The notes: generated by a model from the letters alone, not told the origin. A stretch of DNA of 64,000 nt from Pezicula radicicola (GCA_003008705.1 PDUO01000104.1:26116-90115); one strand, 5' to 3'; counted from the first letter of the stretch, positions 1 through 10,362 are shown. Numbers and translations: made by a program.

Positions 1-157
1 ATCCATTGTATCCTCACTGTCTTCATCACTTCCAGTACCACTAGTTCCACCAGCAGCGTCATCGTTGGCATCATCAGGGTCCTCGTTGTAGGCATAGTTG
101 AAGCAGGGGTCCTTCTTCATTTCGGCCACATCGATAGCGCCCAGCTGGTGAGTCCTA

Positions 158-824
158 CTAGCGCATCCGACACAGCTCCTGGTCCAGAAACTTCGACAGC
201 CGCAGGGAATCGATAAGGAATGCCTCTATAACGATTAGACCAGATGGTGAGGCAGGCGGTGCAATAAGATCTCGATGGCATACTGCAATTTGTGACCAGC
301 TACCACCTTCTATGACTTCAAGAGTTTTATGATCCTTCTGAATAGCCACAAACCAAGGGAGGATAGTACGTCGAAGCTTATCGGTATCTACACTAACTAG
401 CACCGTGAGGAACACTTGGCAATATGATTCTAACATACGCCTGTTCATGTTGTAGTGTAATAAACAACCATTCGAATAGCCCGAGGTTAACTAAGCCAAT
501 AAAATCAAACTATTTTGCTGAATCGACAGGGACATCAGTATCTGGGCACTACTTGGCCAAATGCATAATAATCTCCTGCTGGTCGAAATCGAAATGAACT
601 TCTTCATAAAAGAATCGATATACCTCAAGCTTGTCCGAACTACCGGCCGGCCTATGAATCATTCTGAACCACAAGTGTTGCTCTGGATCTGCTTTAATAT
701 CTCCCAACTTGAGTCTATTGATAGCAAGGTATTGGAGTCGTTCTACAAGAGATTGTACTGTAAGCTGTCTAACCTGAAGACCAACATTGGCACCAAGACC
801 TTTGGAGTGACTAAAGCACACCAT
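158..824 (-). pseudogene. downstream scraps of the retroelement polyprotein
   Basis: Two minus-strand open stretches (824-549 and 448-158) look coding by composition, for example RLQYLAINRLKLGDIKADPE and DLIAPPASPSGLIVIEAFLI. They lie where the post-RNase H part of the polyprotein is expected, but the HHCC zinc finger and D,D35,E integrase core were not seen. They could instead belong to an adjacent gene. Assignment to the retroelement is positional inference. Confidence 0.4.
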
Positions 825-836
825 CTTGAACTGTTT

Positions 837-1672
837 TTACTGCGAAAGTAGTTTTTCATGCACTATAGCATTGTACTTCTTGCTGAGAACTACAGCCTGA
901 AAGGATGCAGTAACATTATTAGAACAACCGCACTTCCACTTGCCAGTAGCAGCAGCTCTCTTGCGCTTACTGCCGGTAGCTAGTGCTACGTACTCTTCTT
1001 CATTAAGCTGTGCTACAAGGACGTTGGCATCGGTTTCGAGGATAAAATGAACTCCATAGAGATGATATCGACACTTCTTTAATCCTTTCAATACAGCCCT
1101 GCATTCTCTTTTGGTAGGATTATAATATTATTCAGCCTTATTCTAGACCCTACTTTCATACCGTGATGGATGTCGTATCCCATTAATTATCTGCATAAGC
1201 ACTACACCCCATCCCTTGCCGCTTGCATCTACTGCAAATATTATATCCCCTGCGTCTTCTAAATAGTCTAAACAAACAAGTGCTAGTGCTTCCATGAGTA
1301 ACTTCTGAAACGTTGCTATAGCCTTTATTTGATCGGACTTCCACGCAAATGGAATACCTTTTCGAAACAGGTAATAAATCGGGTTGGCAACGTGAGGTGA
1401 GGTACAAATGACCCAAAATAAACATATACTCCAATAAATGCTTTTACGTCTGTAATATCTTCTAGCTCCTGCCATGCGAGTATCTGAATAATCTTTATAA
1501 TACTTGGCGATGTTTCTTTGCTGTCACAAACAAACCCGACAATTTTAAGTCCATTGACATATAACTGACTCCCTGGTCCAATTATAGCTCCGGCTCTTTC
1601 AATGCCACTTAATACCTTATCGATGTTCCGAATATACTCTAGCAAAAACTGTTGTATGCCTGGTGCAACCAT
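837..1672 (-). pseudogene. RT thumb/connection and RNase H of the same retroelement
   Basis: Two overlapping frames continue the polyprotein. One (1672-1325) carries APGIQQFLLEYIRNIDKVL, GLKIVGFVCD and the tether ITDVKAFIGVYVYFGSFV. The other (1475-1143) carries NPIYYLFRKGIPFAW and the RNase H start IIFAVDASGKGWGVVLMQ, in which the first catalytic Asp of the D-A-S motif is present. A third piece (1091-837) has YHLYGVHFILETDANVLVAQLN, the RNase H Asp region, after which family resemblance stops abruptly. The frame changes show the element is dead. Confidence 0.8.
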
Positions 1673-1715
1673 TTTATTGTCGAAGTAAGTTTTGGGTCCT
1701 TTGACTCCAATATCT

Positions 1716-2363
1716 TCAACAAATATCTTGTAAATATGAGGAATGTATTCTTATACTATCCGAGTACAAGCTCTGTAAAACTAAGCCGGCGAATTTATCG
1801 CTCCTTGAGTAGGTGTCGTATGCCGTAATATCTCTGTTGTTTTCATGTAACCGCAGCTGGTTATATCCTGAAAACAAATCAAGAAGTGACGTAATTTTGC
1901 AACCTACAAACTCCTCTGACATTTCCTCTGCTGATGGTGGAACAAATGTATCCCGAACCGTAAACTTGTTGTATAGTTGTGCATTATCAATCCACCTGTA
2001 TTTTCCATTCTTTTTCTTAACAAGAAAATATACATTTCGATATAATCTATGGTATGGTTCTAAAATTCCCCAATTAATCCTTTCTAACATCATTCGAGTA
2101 ACTTCCGGTATAAGAGCTTTTGGTATAGGATAATTGAATTTCTGATATACCTCGTAAGGAATAGTTCGAATTTCGACTGGTGGTATTACTTCTGGTCTGA
2201 TACAGTCGATTTCCGAAAAATTGAATGAAACTGCAGCCTCCCTTGTATACATTAATTCCTTCAAGACATTGAGCTCTTCGATTGTCAAAATATAAGTGTC
2301 TCTAATCAATTCATCCATGCTTTCCGGAGTAAGTCTTGATCCTCGTTCGATATTAGAGAACAT
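1716..2363 (-). pseudogene. reverse transcriptase domain, Ty3/gypsy type
   Basis: This is the RT palm and fingers of the polyprotein. Visible are the NERGSRLTP-like lead-in (IERGSRLTPE), the VRPEV-like block (IRPEVIPPVEIRTIP), the fingers motif YRNVYFLVKKKNGKYRWI and the first catalytic region LLDLFSGYNQLRL. After ITAYDT the usual homology is lost, consistent with an internal deletion. Just downstream at 1712-1723, in another frame, the catalytic box reads FVED instead of F-x-D-D, so one catalytic Asp is replaced. The enzyme cannot be functional here. Assignment to Ty3/gypsy rather than copia rests on these motifs and is confident. Confidence 0.85.
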
Positions 2364-2429
2364 TAGAGTAATCTAGTAATTATATGGTCCTATTTCCGTC
2401 TTCTTTTCATTCTTGAGAACTTTCTTTTT

Positions 2430-2660
2430 CTAATGTAGATCTCCAGGTTTTGAGCTATCCGAAACTCCTAAATCCACTGGTTTGACCTTCTTATCCTTTG
2501 TTTTGTAAAGAGTGTATGCTGACATCGTCTGTTTTCTCCCTAATATTGTTGGTATTTGATTCATCGATTTCAGATCAAAGCGTTTCGACACTCGTCCACT
2601 CATAACTTTTTGACTCTCTTGTAAATAATTTTCAACACTGTACACCTTGAATTTCCACAA
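2430..2660 (-). pseudogene. pre-RT polyprotein segment
   Basis: A minus-strand stretch contains YTLYKTKDKKVKPVDLG followed by SSKPGDLH. This resembles the linker between protease and RT in fungal gypsy elements (Y-x-L/M-Y-K-T-K-D-K-K-V-x-P-V). It sits immediately upstream of the RT segment and is separated from it by a frame break at about 2430-2363. Confidence 0.6.
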
Positions 2661-2846
2661 ATGATGATGTTTTAGTGGTGGTGGTGGTAAGCTCTGATTT
2701 TGGTGAGATTTGGAATGGGAAGCACTAATTGGTCCCGACCATATATCGAATCACCTAAATCACCTAATTCACCATTTTTCGTCCTTTCCTCACCAAACTC
2801 ACCACTTGGCAAGTTCCTAACTCCAACACTGCATTCATTAACTAAT

Positions 2847-3173
2847 TCAGCGACAGCGCGAACTCCTAAGGCTCATCTTATGTTGTACGTTTCCAAGATG
2901 CTGCCAACATATGATAAGGGTCATTTCAACGCTTTCAGTCATGTTTTCGCTAGTACCGTCCGCTCTAGTTTGAAGGTCCGCATCTAGGGCCCGAACTACA
3001 CCCCTGACAAGAAGGATGGTCTCTTCATCAAACCTATCTAGTGTACTGTTCTCATGATAGGTGGAAATGTTGACCCTATTAATCATGTCCCAGCCGGTAA
3101 CATTCTGGGATTGGTCGGTATTGACTAGTTCTTGTTGGAATCCGGAACCCTCACTGCCCGTGAAACCACCCAC
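2847..3173 (-). pseudogene. unrecognised ORF upstream of pol, possibly gag-derived
   Basis: A 108-residue minus-strand frame contains NRVNISTYHENSTLDRFDEE and [20 protein letters not shown]. It looks like real protein sequence: acidic, balanced, not low-complexity. I do not recognise the family. Its place between pol and the putative 5' LTR suggests a gag or insertion origin, but it could be a gene fragment into which the element inserted. Confidence 0.35.
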
Positions 3174-3189
3174 AACTTGAAGGTTATGA

Positions 3190-3482
3190 AATTATCTGTA
3201 ATTTAATGCGCCTATTGAGTTAAGTACACTCATTTTAAATTTAACCTCGTACATCCATATTTTGCATCGCCTATTTAATTTTAGCATTATCTATTCAATT
3301 CATCAAGCCTTTGCACAATGTGTCGCCCATTCATATTTAGCATTACCTATTCAATTAATTAATACTCAGTCAATTTATTACCCATTTGCACAATACAATG
3401 TCATGAAGTTCTCTTCCGCCTTTTCTTATAGTAGTTTTGCGAGATACACTAAAGTGTAGGTATTGTAGACGGGTATTACATG
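3190..3482 (-). repeat. possible 5' LTR of the minus-strand retroelement
   Basis: Read on the minus strand from 3482 the sequence begins TGTAATACCCGTCTACAATA, a TG start typical of LTRs, and runs through AT-rich DNA to about 3190 before the first polyprotein-like scraps. No second LTR copy is in the window, so direct-repeat proof is missing and the far boundary is a guess. Confidence 0.3.
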
Positions 3483-3570
3483 CGAGTCTCGCTTAGCGGA
3501 GTTAAAATAATTGTCGTCCTCGCTTATAAGCGAGGACGATTACTCGTAGCGTTCTCGCGAGAGCCGAGTA
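3482..3570. repeat. cluster of three nested or adjacent palindromes
   Basis: Three self-complementary blocks lie within 90 bp. GCGAG-T-CTCGC is at 3482-3492. A perfect uninterrupted 26-bp palindrome is at 3514-3539, with its centre TTATAA and arms beginning TCGTCCTCGC. A third structure has arms TACTCG (3541-3546) and CGAGTA (3565-3570) enclosing the perfect 10-mer TCTCGCGAGA (3553-3562). Such a density of exact palindromes in otherwise AT-rich DNA suggests strong hairpins. Function is unknown; it directly abuts the putative LTR start. Confidence 0.8.
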
Positions 3571-5074
3571 AGTAAACAGACAAAGGACAAAAAGAAAACT
3601 CCCCCAAAGTGTCAAATCCAAACTCCGCCCTCAAACGGAAGGTGAAACATCATGGCTCTCAGACGAATTAAGTTACGCACATGCTGTCGCAGTGGCATAA
3701 CGAAGGCGACCATTCCTATGCTAGTAGTTGACTCTACACGCACAAGGCGAAGGAGTCTTGTAGCAATTGTTTCTCTTAATGTTTGACATGATTGCGTTGC
3801 TTGTTTTATTATAAGAAGTTCCCACGTCTCGGTGCTCATTCCAATTCCTGTGTCCCGCCCTCAGCGCCAGCCTCAGCCTTCTTCTACAGCACCACCAGAT
3901 AATGCAATTATCCTACTCTGAGTCTGCCCCATCTTGCACAACGTACGCAACGCCTCCCTTCTCCTTCATTAGAATACTCCAACTCGATCGCCACATTCAT
4001 CTCGTAGAGTACAGTATAGGTCTTCTTACGCTAGAGCACTCCCCCATGATCTGCGTGAGTTCTACACAATCTCAATGTCTTCCTAGAGACACTCTACTAC
4101 TATAGCAAATACCCAACACTATTAAGAGCTTAACATGAGATAGTTACAGCATCAATTCCAATCTTCAAAACACCGGCGAACAGATTAGCAGCCTCGGGAT
4201 ACAGCTCAGTATACTTCGAGTACCGACTGTCATTTATTGCGGCAGAGAAGGTATATAGGACCGATATTTGCAGATCCCAAGGTGGGAGACGGAGGCTAGA
4301 AGATAGAAGCTGGGTACGTGGGTTGTTTGGCGCTGTATTGTGTCGTAGAGTGGTGGTTAGGGTTGACCTCTGAATTTGAATTCTGCTTTGCTTTCTGCTG
4401 CGTTGCGCTAGAAATGAATTCCGCACTGTCTTACAGGACAGGCGACGTGGTGCAGTGGCAGATTAATTACTCAACTCCCGACAGCCCCTTATAGGGACCT
4501 ATTCCAACCTCCAAGGATGTTAATAACGCTAGATTTGAGACAAGTTGACCAGTCCCAGATGTGAAAGGCAATTCGGCGCTGTGTAGAATCCAACTCCTGC
4601 CGTCGGCCCGTCGTCTTCCAGTAAGCCTTCAAAGATAATTCTAGACTCTGCGAGGGTATTCCTATCCCTTTCGTCTTCAAATCCAGTTCTTCTTCGTAGC
4701 AGACTTCACAAACGTCACTCGTAGTTGGCCGGCTCAATCTTGTAATCCTCTCTTGAGGTTCTCTCTGATCAAACTGTGATCAAGTCTTAAGCCTGGCTAA
4801 GCGCCCAAATAATCCCAAAGAGTTAATTACATCTTTTCGGAAGTTATTTTCGTACTTCTAAATCTGTTGTACCTTCTAAAAATGCTGAGATTATACCGAG
4901 TACTCAGGGCCAGCGTATTTCTGGTTCTCTACAGCCCTGCCTGAACAACACTAAAGCGCAATGCTATCCGGATGTTTGCTCTCTTTGGATAAATTCGCAA
5001 GCGGGCCGGCAAGTTTCTCGCTCTGGACACCCGCGCTGCACTAGATTGAAAGATCTTAGTGGCGCGTAACAGAC
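3571..5074. other. no supported gene
   Basis: About 1.5 kb with only short, mutually overlapping open frames on both strands (for example 3612-3839, 3902-4105, 4130-4426, 4489-4737). None shows recognisable motifs or consistent coding bias. A tRNA A-box-like string near 4449 is not followed by a good B box. Confidence 0.5.
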
Positions 5075-5187
5075 TTTAGACTGCGGAATGGGGCACCGTG
5101 GGACCCCATTTTGGTTGCCAAGTGCCCTATGGGTGGTCTGGGGTGGGCTGGGGCGTGTGGGTTAGGGGTCCTATTCCGCAGTCTACG
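5075..5187. mobile_element. candidate MITE with 13-bp inverted termini and TA flanks
   Basis: TAGACTGCGGAAT at 5077-5089 is exactly inverted at 5173-5185. The outermost TA on each side could be the target-site dinucleotide of Tc1/mariner/Fot-type insertions, leaving GACTGCGGAAT as an 11-bp terminal repeat. The 83-bp interior is strikingly G-rich on the plus strand, unlike its surroundings. It interrupts the minus-strand ankyrin reading frame, which changes from ankyrin-like to unrelated sequence close to 5185. No transposase is present, so it would be non-autonomous. Confidence 0.55.
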
Positions 5188-5862
5188 CGCGCTGATATAT
5201 ATGCTGTTTCCATGGCTGAACTACCGAATGTGTCTCGCATAGAAATATCAACTCGTAGAAAGGATAAAAGGCATGTTATAGCTTCATAAGAGCCCCCTAG
5301 AGCTGCCCATGACAAAGATGTTCAACCTTTATGACCTGTTAAAGCAATATCGCTTCCCAAGAGAGAAGAATCGATATTACAGAAATCCTCGACATCTGGC
5401 GAGATTCCAACTGTATATGACAACGAGCGTGTGATCGAAGAATAACCATAGCTTGCTGCCCAAGAAAGTGGAGTACGACTATTCACCTTATCTTTCCGAT
5501 TTATATGAACAAGCCTTGTGAGTTCAAAAATTCTGTAACATTTTCCGGATGGATACCCAGGAGGATTCAGCACCCAGCTAAGCCCAACCCAACCATTGAT
5601 GTCTTCAACATCTGTGCGGATTGGATCTTGTTTAATGAGTTCGTAAATAATTCGAATTAGGTTGGCCTGTAGCCCACAAATGAGAGCTACGACCATTTTG
5701 ATCCTATATAGAAGCCTGCCAAGGCCAACGCTCTAAGAGTGTACTGACAACCTCATGGTGGCCATGCTGTGCGGCATAGGACATCGACAAAGATAGCGCT
5801 GGGAGTCTCGTACTATAATTGAGGATTGATTTGACACAAGAAGTATGGCCTTGTCAAGCAGA
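5186..5862 (-). pseudogene. ankyrin-repeat protein pseudogene
   Basis: The minus strand encodes several degenerate ankyrin repeats in shifting frames. From the 5' side these include SMSYAAQHGHHEVVSTLLER (about 5780-5720), DQNGRSSHLWA just after a stop near 5706, RTPLSWAASYGYSSITRSLS (about 5495-5430) and MSWAALGGSYEAITCLLSFL (about 5315-5256). These match the TPLxxAAxxGHxxVVxxLL consensus. In-frame stops and at least two frameshifts disrupt it, and its 3' part is cut by the inverted-repeat element at 5075-5187. No N-terminal effector domain was recognised. Fungal ankyrin arrays are often parts of NLR-like proteins, but that link is not shown here. Confidence 0.75.
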
Positions 5863-5878
5863 CCAAAACAATAAAGTG

Positions 5879-6050
5879 CCTAATTTAGTCAATTCAGTCT
5901 TTAATTCAATTAATTCATTCATTCAATTCAGTCAACAATTCAACTAATTAATTCCAATTCAGCCAATTCATTCCAATTCATTCTAATTTATCCAATTTAT
6001 CTAATTCAACTAATTCACTCTAATTTAGCCAATTCAGCCAATTCCGTTAT
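5879..6050. repeat. CAATT/AATTCA low-complexity tract
   Basis: About 170 bp of degenerate tandem units built from AATTCA, AATTTAGCC and CAATT words (for example AATTCAGTCAATT, CCAATTCA). It is a simple low-complexity array without coding potential and looks like an expanded short tandem repeat with later drift. Confidence 0.8.
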
Positions 6051-6892
6051 TGTCACTGCCACTGCCAACATCGCAAAAAATCGCCTGCCCAGTGCATTGC
6101 AGCAGATTCAAAAAGCTTATACCGATTGGAAATCCGAAAGGCAGCATTTCCAACTACTTTGTCCAAGCCTTGGAACAACGGATCCCGATCACGATAGAGA
6201 TCGAAGTCAATTGACAAGTCCTTAAGGCGAGCACAGTCGGTGAGTTAATTCCTTTGAAAGATAGACTAGGTATTTCTTTAACGACTCGTGCACAAGGCTA
6301 GTTTTAGAATTATACACTCATTTATTCATTTATAGGCAGATGGTCATCTTGTAGCTAAGAAGTAGTCTGGTGTTATGGTATAAAAGCTAGAATAATACCG
6401 AGTTTTTCACCTGTTAATAGCCTTACACTGACAGAAATCAAACACGATAACTTTCCGACTATGCTGTATTCTAGTAAGGGGTATTAAGAACAACAGCCAT
6501 TCGTATATAAGAGCAAGATCTAGGGGCAGCTGCTTATATCAGTCTCTACTACAACAAGCGGTCTTATAGCAAGGGGAGGATAAAACTAACCTAGAGAAAT
6601 GTCCGACCAGCTTTATTAATACAGACCTTCTCGAGCTTGTATCCTGTTGATAGGCGACAACGATCACTTTTCATAGGAGTCTTAAGACGCTTATAGGCGA
6701 ACAAAATGAATTAGCGCTGATTATCTCCTGCTCTTGTTAAAACCCCAAATAATGTATTTATCCTTTGATGGCATCCATGGACCGGAATAGTGCTGAGTTC
6801 AGTTGGGTTATGATTGGGTTGTGATTAGGGATCTAACCTGTACCGCTTGTTCTAAATTTAGGAGTTAAGAAATATAATCAACGGACAACGAT
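6051..6892. other. no supported gene
   Basis: About 840 bp of AT-leaning sequence without an open frame worth naming on either strand and without recognisable RNA or repeat structure. Confidence 0.5.
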
Positions 6893-7290
6893 AGACTAAG
6901 AGCTGTAAGAGCTGTAGAGAGCTAGGAGAGCTTAGAGAGCTAGGCGAGTTATCTAATAGCTGTAACGGCTGTAAGGAATACCTGTGATAGGTGTAATGGC
7001 CGTGATGGCTGTGGGAGCTGTAGGACTGTAAGAGTTATGAGAGCTATGGAGAACTGGGAGAGCTGTGAGAATTGTAAATGGTAGCTGTGATAGCTGCAGA
7101 GCTGCAGAGCTGCAGAGCTGTAAGAGTTGTAAATGATAGCTGTGATAGCTGTGATAGCTGTAAGTAATGGCCGTGATGGCTACGATGACTGTAATGGCTG
7201 TGAGAACTGTAAAGAACTGTAAGAACTATGGAGAGATGTGAGAAGTGTGGAGGGCTGTAAGAGCTGTGAGAGCTGTGAGAAGGATACTTC
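6893..7290. repeat. AGCTGTRAG-type imperfect minisatellite
   Basis: Roughly 400 bp made of degenerate 6-9 bp words: AGCTGTAAG, AGCTGTGAG, AGCTGTGAT, GGCTGTAATG and GAACTGTAAG. Exact triplication of AGCTGCAG occurs at about 7094-7119. The unit is purine-biased on the plus strand. Its right edge runs into the minus-strand frame at 7285-7560, so the array appears to replace the 3' part of a coding region. Confidence 0.85.
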
Positions 7291-7566
7291 GCCATCCGTG
7301 GGATTTTTCAGCGCAGCTTCATCTTCCGCAAGCCTACTCAGCGTGTAATCCCACATAGAAACCACTTTTCTTAGTGTTTCCAAGTCGGTGTAAAAGTCAT
7401 GCTTACGACGAGACTTGGTGATAATCTCCTGGTAGGTCATTGCGGTCTCCCGGTAATAGTATATCTCCTCCCGAAAGAGCTCGAGATTATGGGACGCGAC
7501 TGATTCGAAGGTTATATTGGCAGTGTATCTATACCCTAGGGGAACTGGTGGACGGCTAGAACTTCT
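7285..7566 (-). pseudogene. unrecognised coding fragment truncated by the minisatellite
   Basis: On the minus strand an uninterrupted frame runs from about 7566 through 7440 to 7290. It reads RYTANITFESVASHNLELFR, then REEIYYYRETAMTYQEIITK, then HDFYTDLETLRKVVSMWDYT and ending LSRLAEDEAALKNPTDGEVS. It is charged, Tyr-rich and clearly protein-like. From about 7285 onward the same frame enters AGCTGT repeats and becomes Ser/Leu/Gln low complexity. I do not recognise the family. The missing 3' part is either replaced by the repeat array or lies beyond an unseen intron. Confidence 0.5.
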
Positions 7567-7617
7567 TTTCTATCGCAGAAAGCCTCTATGATGCCAAACA
7601 AAATCGTTTTAACGCTA

Positions 7618-8204
7618 TTATTCATGTGTTGTGATTGAGTTTCTTTTAAATGGAGGTTTGCTTTTATGGTTACCGTGCCTGACCAAATTCCCCTGAACGT
7701 GGAGTGAGAGAGGGGGGGGAGGGAGAGGGTGGTGAGGGAGATAAGGGAAAGAGTTGGAGGAATGATTCACCTCTCCTAGAGAGGCTGAAAACCCTAATTT
7801 AGATCGCTTTCTAAATGTAAGGACAATTGACTCAAGCAGCGCAAGAACAATAGCCTCACCGTCACAATTGATGTGGCAGACTGAAGGCGCCAGGGCTAAC
7901 AAGGGTTTATTCCCGCCGTGTCTCGTCCGGAGATTCTTGTCGCATGCTTCTACTGTAGGGACGATAATGCGTTTGATGTAGTAAGGATACGATCTCGAAC
8001 CCATAGCCAATATACCTCCTCCAACCATAATTCAACGTTCTGAATCTGCCTCAGCAACTGAAAGGTCTCTCTCTTGGAAGCTGCCCGTTCAAGCCTTGAG
8101 AGAATCCCACGGGCCAAGGATGAACTGCAAAAGGAGAGAAGACAAAAGTCAGCATGTGTGTGAAGCATCCTGGGAAGAAATGTCTCGTTCCCTTGACGTA
8201 CCAC
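7618..8204 (-). pseudogene. unrecognised minus-strand coding region, two overlapping frames
   Basis: One frame (about 8130-8030) reads SSSLARGILSRLERAASKRE then QLLRQIQNVELWLEEVYWL, preceded on the minus strand by a TTTTGCAG-like acceptor near 8124, so the 5' part of the long frame is probably intron. A second frame (8028-7790) reads RIIVPTVEACDKNLRTRHGG and LESIVLTFRKRSKLGFSASL. They look like consecutive pieces of one protein joined by an intron or frameshift. The 3' end falls into a C/T-rich tract near 7700. No family recognised. Confidence 0.4.
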
Positions 8205-9530
8205 TGTGCCATCTGGTTCTATTTATGATATATGCTAATGCTATTCGTGGCCACTTCTAACTCAAGGACGTGGGCACTTTATTATCCCTAATCAGAGCCT
8301 TCTGCTTTTCAGCGCTGTCGCAGACAATATACCCATTTGTGGGAGGGCTTCATTGAAACCCCCCGAATTGAGTTTCATTCCAGCACCGCAAGAATCGTGC
8401 TTGTGAAGACGTTAGATAAACGGCTCAGGCTCACGTTGAGATATAGCTTCCATAAAGGTTCTATTCAGTCATAGACTCATGGACTTCGGTTTTGAATGGG
8501 GAGAAGGAAAGAGCAAGGGCAGCTTTCTTCACAAGGGATATGGACGAAGCCGGTATCGAGGGGAGGCATGTGGGATCAATCTGTTAGGTCTGCCTGCAGA
8601 GGTATTACCGTTAGCTAGGCAAAGCAAAAGAGACATAAATATTTTTGTTTCTAGGACGACTGACACCGTAATGACACCCACCATTTCCGTTGGACTCGAA
8701 GAAAGGCCGGCAGCGTGAAAGACGTACCGTACAACTTCTCTCCAGGCACCTTCATCCATCTGCTTGTCGTGTTCCGTACCACATCCCATTTGCCAACAAC
8801 ATCAGATATGGAGTACTGTAAATCCTCGGTATGTGCCATTTCGTCAATCTCGTCGTGAGGCGCCGTCTGCTCGATCTGAGCCTGCATATAATGCCTCGGA
8901 TTATATTACAGTCCAACCATGAGCATACGAATTGTGGCAGAGTTGACCAACCTTGAAGTCTCTTGGGATGTATCCTCAACCGACTGTTTAGCGCGGAGAT
9001 ATAGGCCGTAGATGAGACGTCCGGCCTGGCTGCAGAATGTTCACGGGTGATGGATGTAGCACGGGCGAGAAGAGATATGATCTTGTAGGTTGGGCTGGGT
9101 GAAGGATTGTGCCATCGCAATGATGGTGGAGTTGGCTAGAGAATGACCCTTTTACTGAGAAAGGATGAGGATGCAGATGTGGCAGAGACGTTGCCGCAGT
9201 GGGCTGCATTCGAGGATATAATTCGCATACGCTTTGGTGCTTGTTGCTGTCGTGTTTCTGCTAGTCATTCTCGCTGCTCCCCTCCCCCCTCTTAGCCCCT
9301 CTGAGCCTCCTCTGCGGCGACGATGTTGTCGCAAGGGTGCATTTCTGATGATGAGTGGGCCAATTGAGACTGAAGACAGTCCCTATCCGGGGTTCTTTTA
9401 GAAGCCCAGGATGTGATGGCGAAAGGCGTGGCAGGAGGGCCTTGATACTGTTAGATTGACTATATGTCGCAGAGTGTGATGACGCCTTGGAGATATTGAT
9501 TTGGGTCCAAACCCATCTGCCCGTCGTCAC
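8205..9530. other. coding-like scraps, no supported gene
   Basis: Several overlapping frames occur on both strands. The best minus-strand candidate (8887-8730) reads YSISDVVGKWDVVRNTTSRW and ends VPGEKLYG before a GTACGT donor-like site. Neither start nor family could be established. A second minus-strand frame at 9530-9261 is Ser/Thr-rich and unremarkable. Confidence 0.3.
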
Positions 9531-9725
9531 TCTGTGCTGCTTGCAGTCGCTCTACAGTGCCGTCGTCGCTCTGCTACTGTTGTCGCCGTTCTGTGCTATT
9601 GCTGTCGCTCTTTTCCCTGCAGTACCTATTGTTATTCCGTGCTGCCGCTGTCGCTCTACTACTGTCGTTGCCGTTCTGTGCTGTCGTCGTCGTACCGGCC
9701 GCCTTGTCGCGCTGTGTTGCCCATC
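9530..9725. repeat. GTCGYYGYTCT-type low-complexity tract
   Basis: Nearly 200 bp composed of degenerate CTGCTGTCGTCGCTCT-like words with all frames open on both strands because stop triplets are rare in the unit. The open frames here are therefore artefacts of composition. Confidence 0.75.
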
Positions 9726-9855
9726 GTACGAAAGTACTGTACTATACTCTGCCTCTGCCCACCGCCTTCGGGACGCACCTGTGACAAGCGGTCTAGGAAT
9801 ATTTTGCTTGGCAGAAAACAAGGCGGTGTGGAAAAACTCCGTTCTTCGTGGCGTG

Positions 9856-9985
9856 GACAAGTCACACAACCAGGCGAAAAGAGACAGGTCCTGATGTGCA
9901 GACAAGCCGCAACAGCAGTTTGAGGCCCTGGTGTGGAGACAAGCCACGACAACAGGAAAAAAGAGACAGGTTGTTGTCTGCAGAT
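9856..9985. repeat. short imperfect direct repeats
   Basis: GACAAGYCACRACAACAGG-like words followed by AAAAGAGACAGGT occur at about 9856-9893 and 9938-9972, with a related GACAAGCCGCAACAGCAG at 9901-9918 between them. The array is too short and diverged for a CRISPR or satellite. Confidence 0.55.
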
Positions 9986-10020
9986 CGGGTTGACCATCAG
10001 CTAGGATCATACAGACCAAC

Positions 10021-10362
10021 TTGCCAGCAAGATTGAAGCAATGGAGAACCAGAGCTGGATCGAGACTAACAAGATGTTCGACCAAGCTTAGCAAGAAATT
10101 TAGGGCTCTGAGGCACTACGACACATCTGCACAAGACAAGGTCTTCAGCCATGGTATAGGAAGAGACGTTAATGAGAAGAGCCACATATCCCGAAGGACA
10201 CTAAATTTGAGAGCTAAGACTTGCGCCTTAATCTCCAAGACCGGCACAAAGCGCCGATGTGTCACAAGGAGACACAAGAGAATCCCGAAGGATGTAATAT
10301 GTTCAAAGAGTCCTAGAGGACGTCTAAGGGGTATACAAAGCTCCCGCTGGAAAAAGCTCTAG
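10021..10362 (+). other. Arg/Lys-rich open frame, unsupported
   Basis: A 113-residue plus-strand frame (starting MPARLKQWRTRAGSRL) is basic and Ser/Thr-rich but matches nothing recognised. A parallel frame in the same DNA is also partly open. It lies just upstream of the Zn2Cys6 pseudogene. It may be a shadow of degraded sequence. Confidence 0.15.

Larger units (their letters stand above)
1..3482 (-). mobile_element. Ty3/gypsy-type LTR retrotransposon remnant
   Basis: On the minus strand, from high to low coordinates, one sees a coding scrap at 3173-2847, a pre-RT segment at 2660-2430, reverse transcriptase at 2363-1716, the RT thumb and connection at about 1740-1325, RNase H at 1475-837 and further polyprotein-like scraps down to 158. 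The order fits the pol gene of fungal Ty3/gypsy elements. No integrase core or protease could be recognised, and the window begins inside the element, so its 3' end and 3' LTR are unseen. Frames change at least four times and stops interrupt each part. A 5' LTR may lie at about 3190-3482 (inference). Confidence 0.8.

Noticed and set aside
4440..4515. tRNA-like stretch with an A-box match TGGTGCAGTGG
   Set aside because: No acceptable B box (GWTCRANNC) and no pairing acceptor stem could be found at the right distance.
6893..7290. Regularly repeated words that might suggest a CRISPR array
   Set aside because: Units are 6-9 bp, contiguous and degenerate, without unique spacers, in a eukaryotic context; it is a minisatellite.
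9487..10094. Long overlapping open frames on both strands (up to 180 codons)
   Set aside because: The DNA is a CTG/GTCG low-complexity tract in which stop codons are rare in all frames; no motif in any frame.
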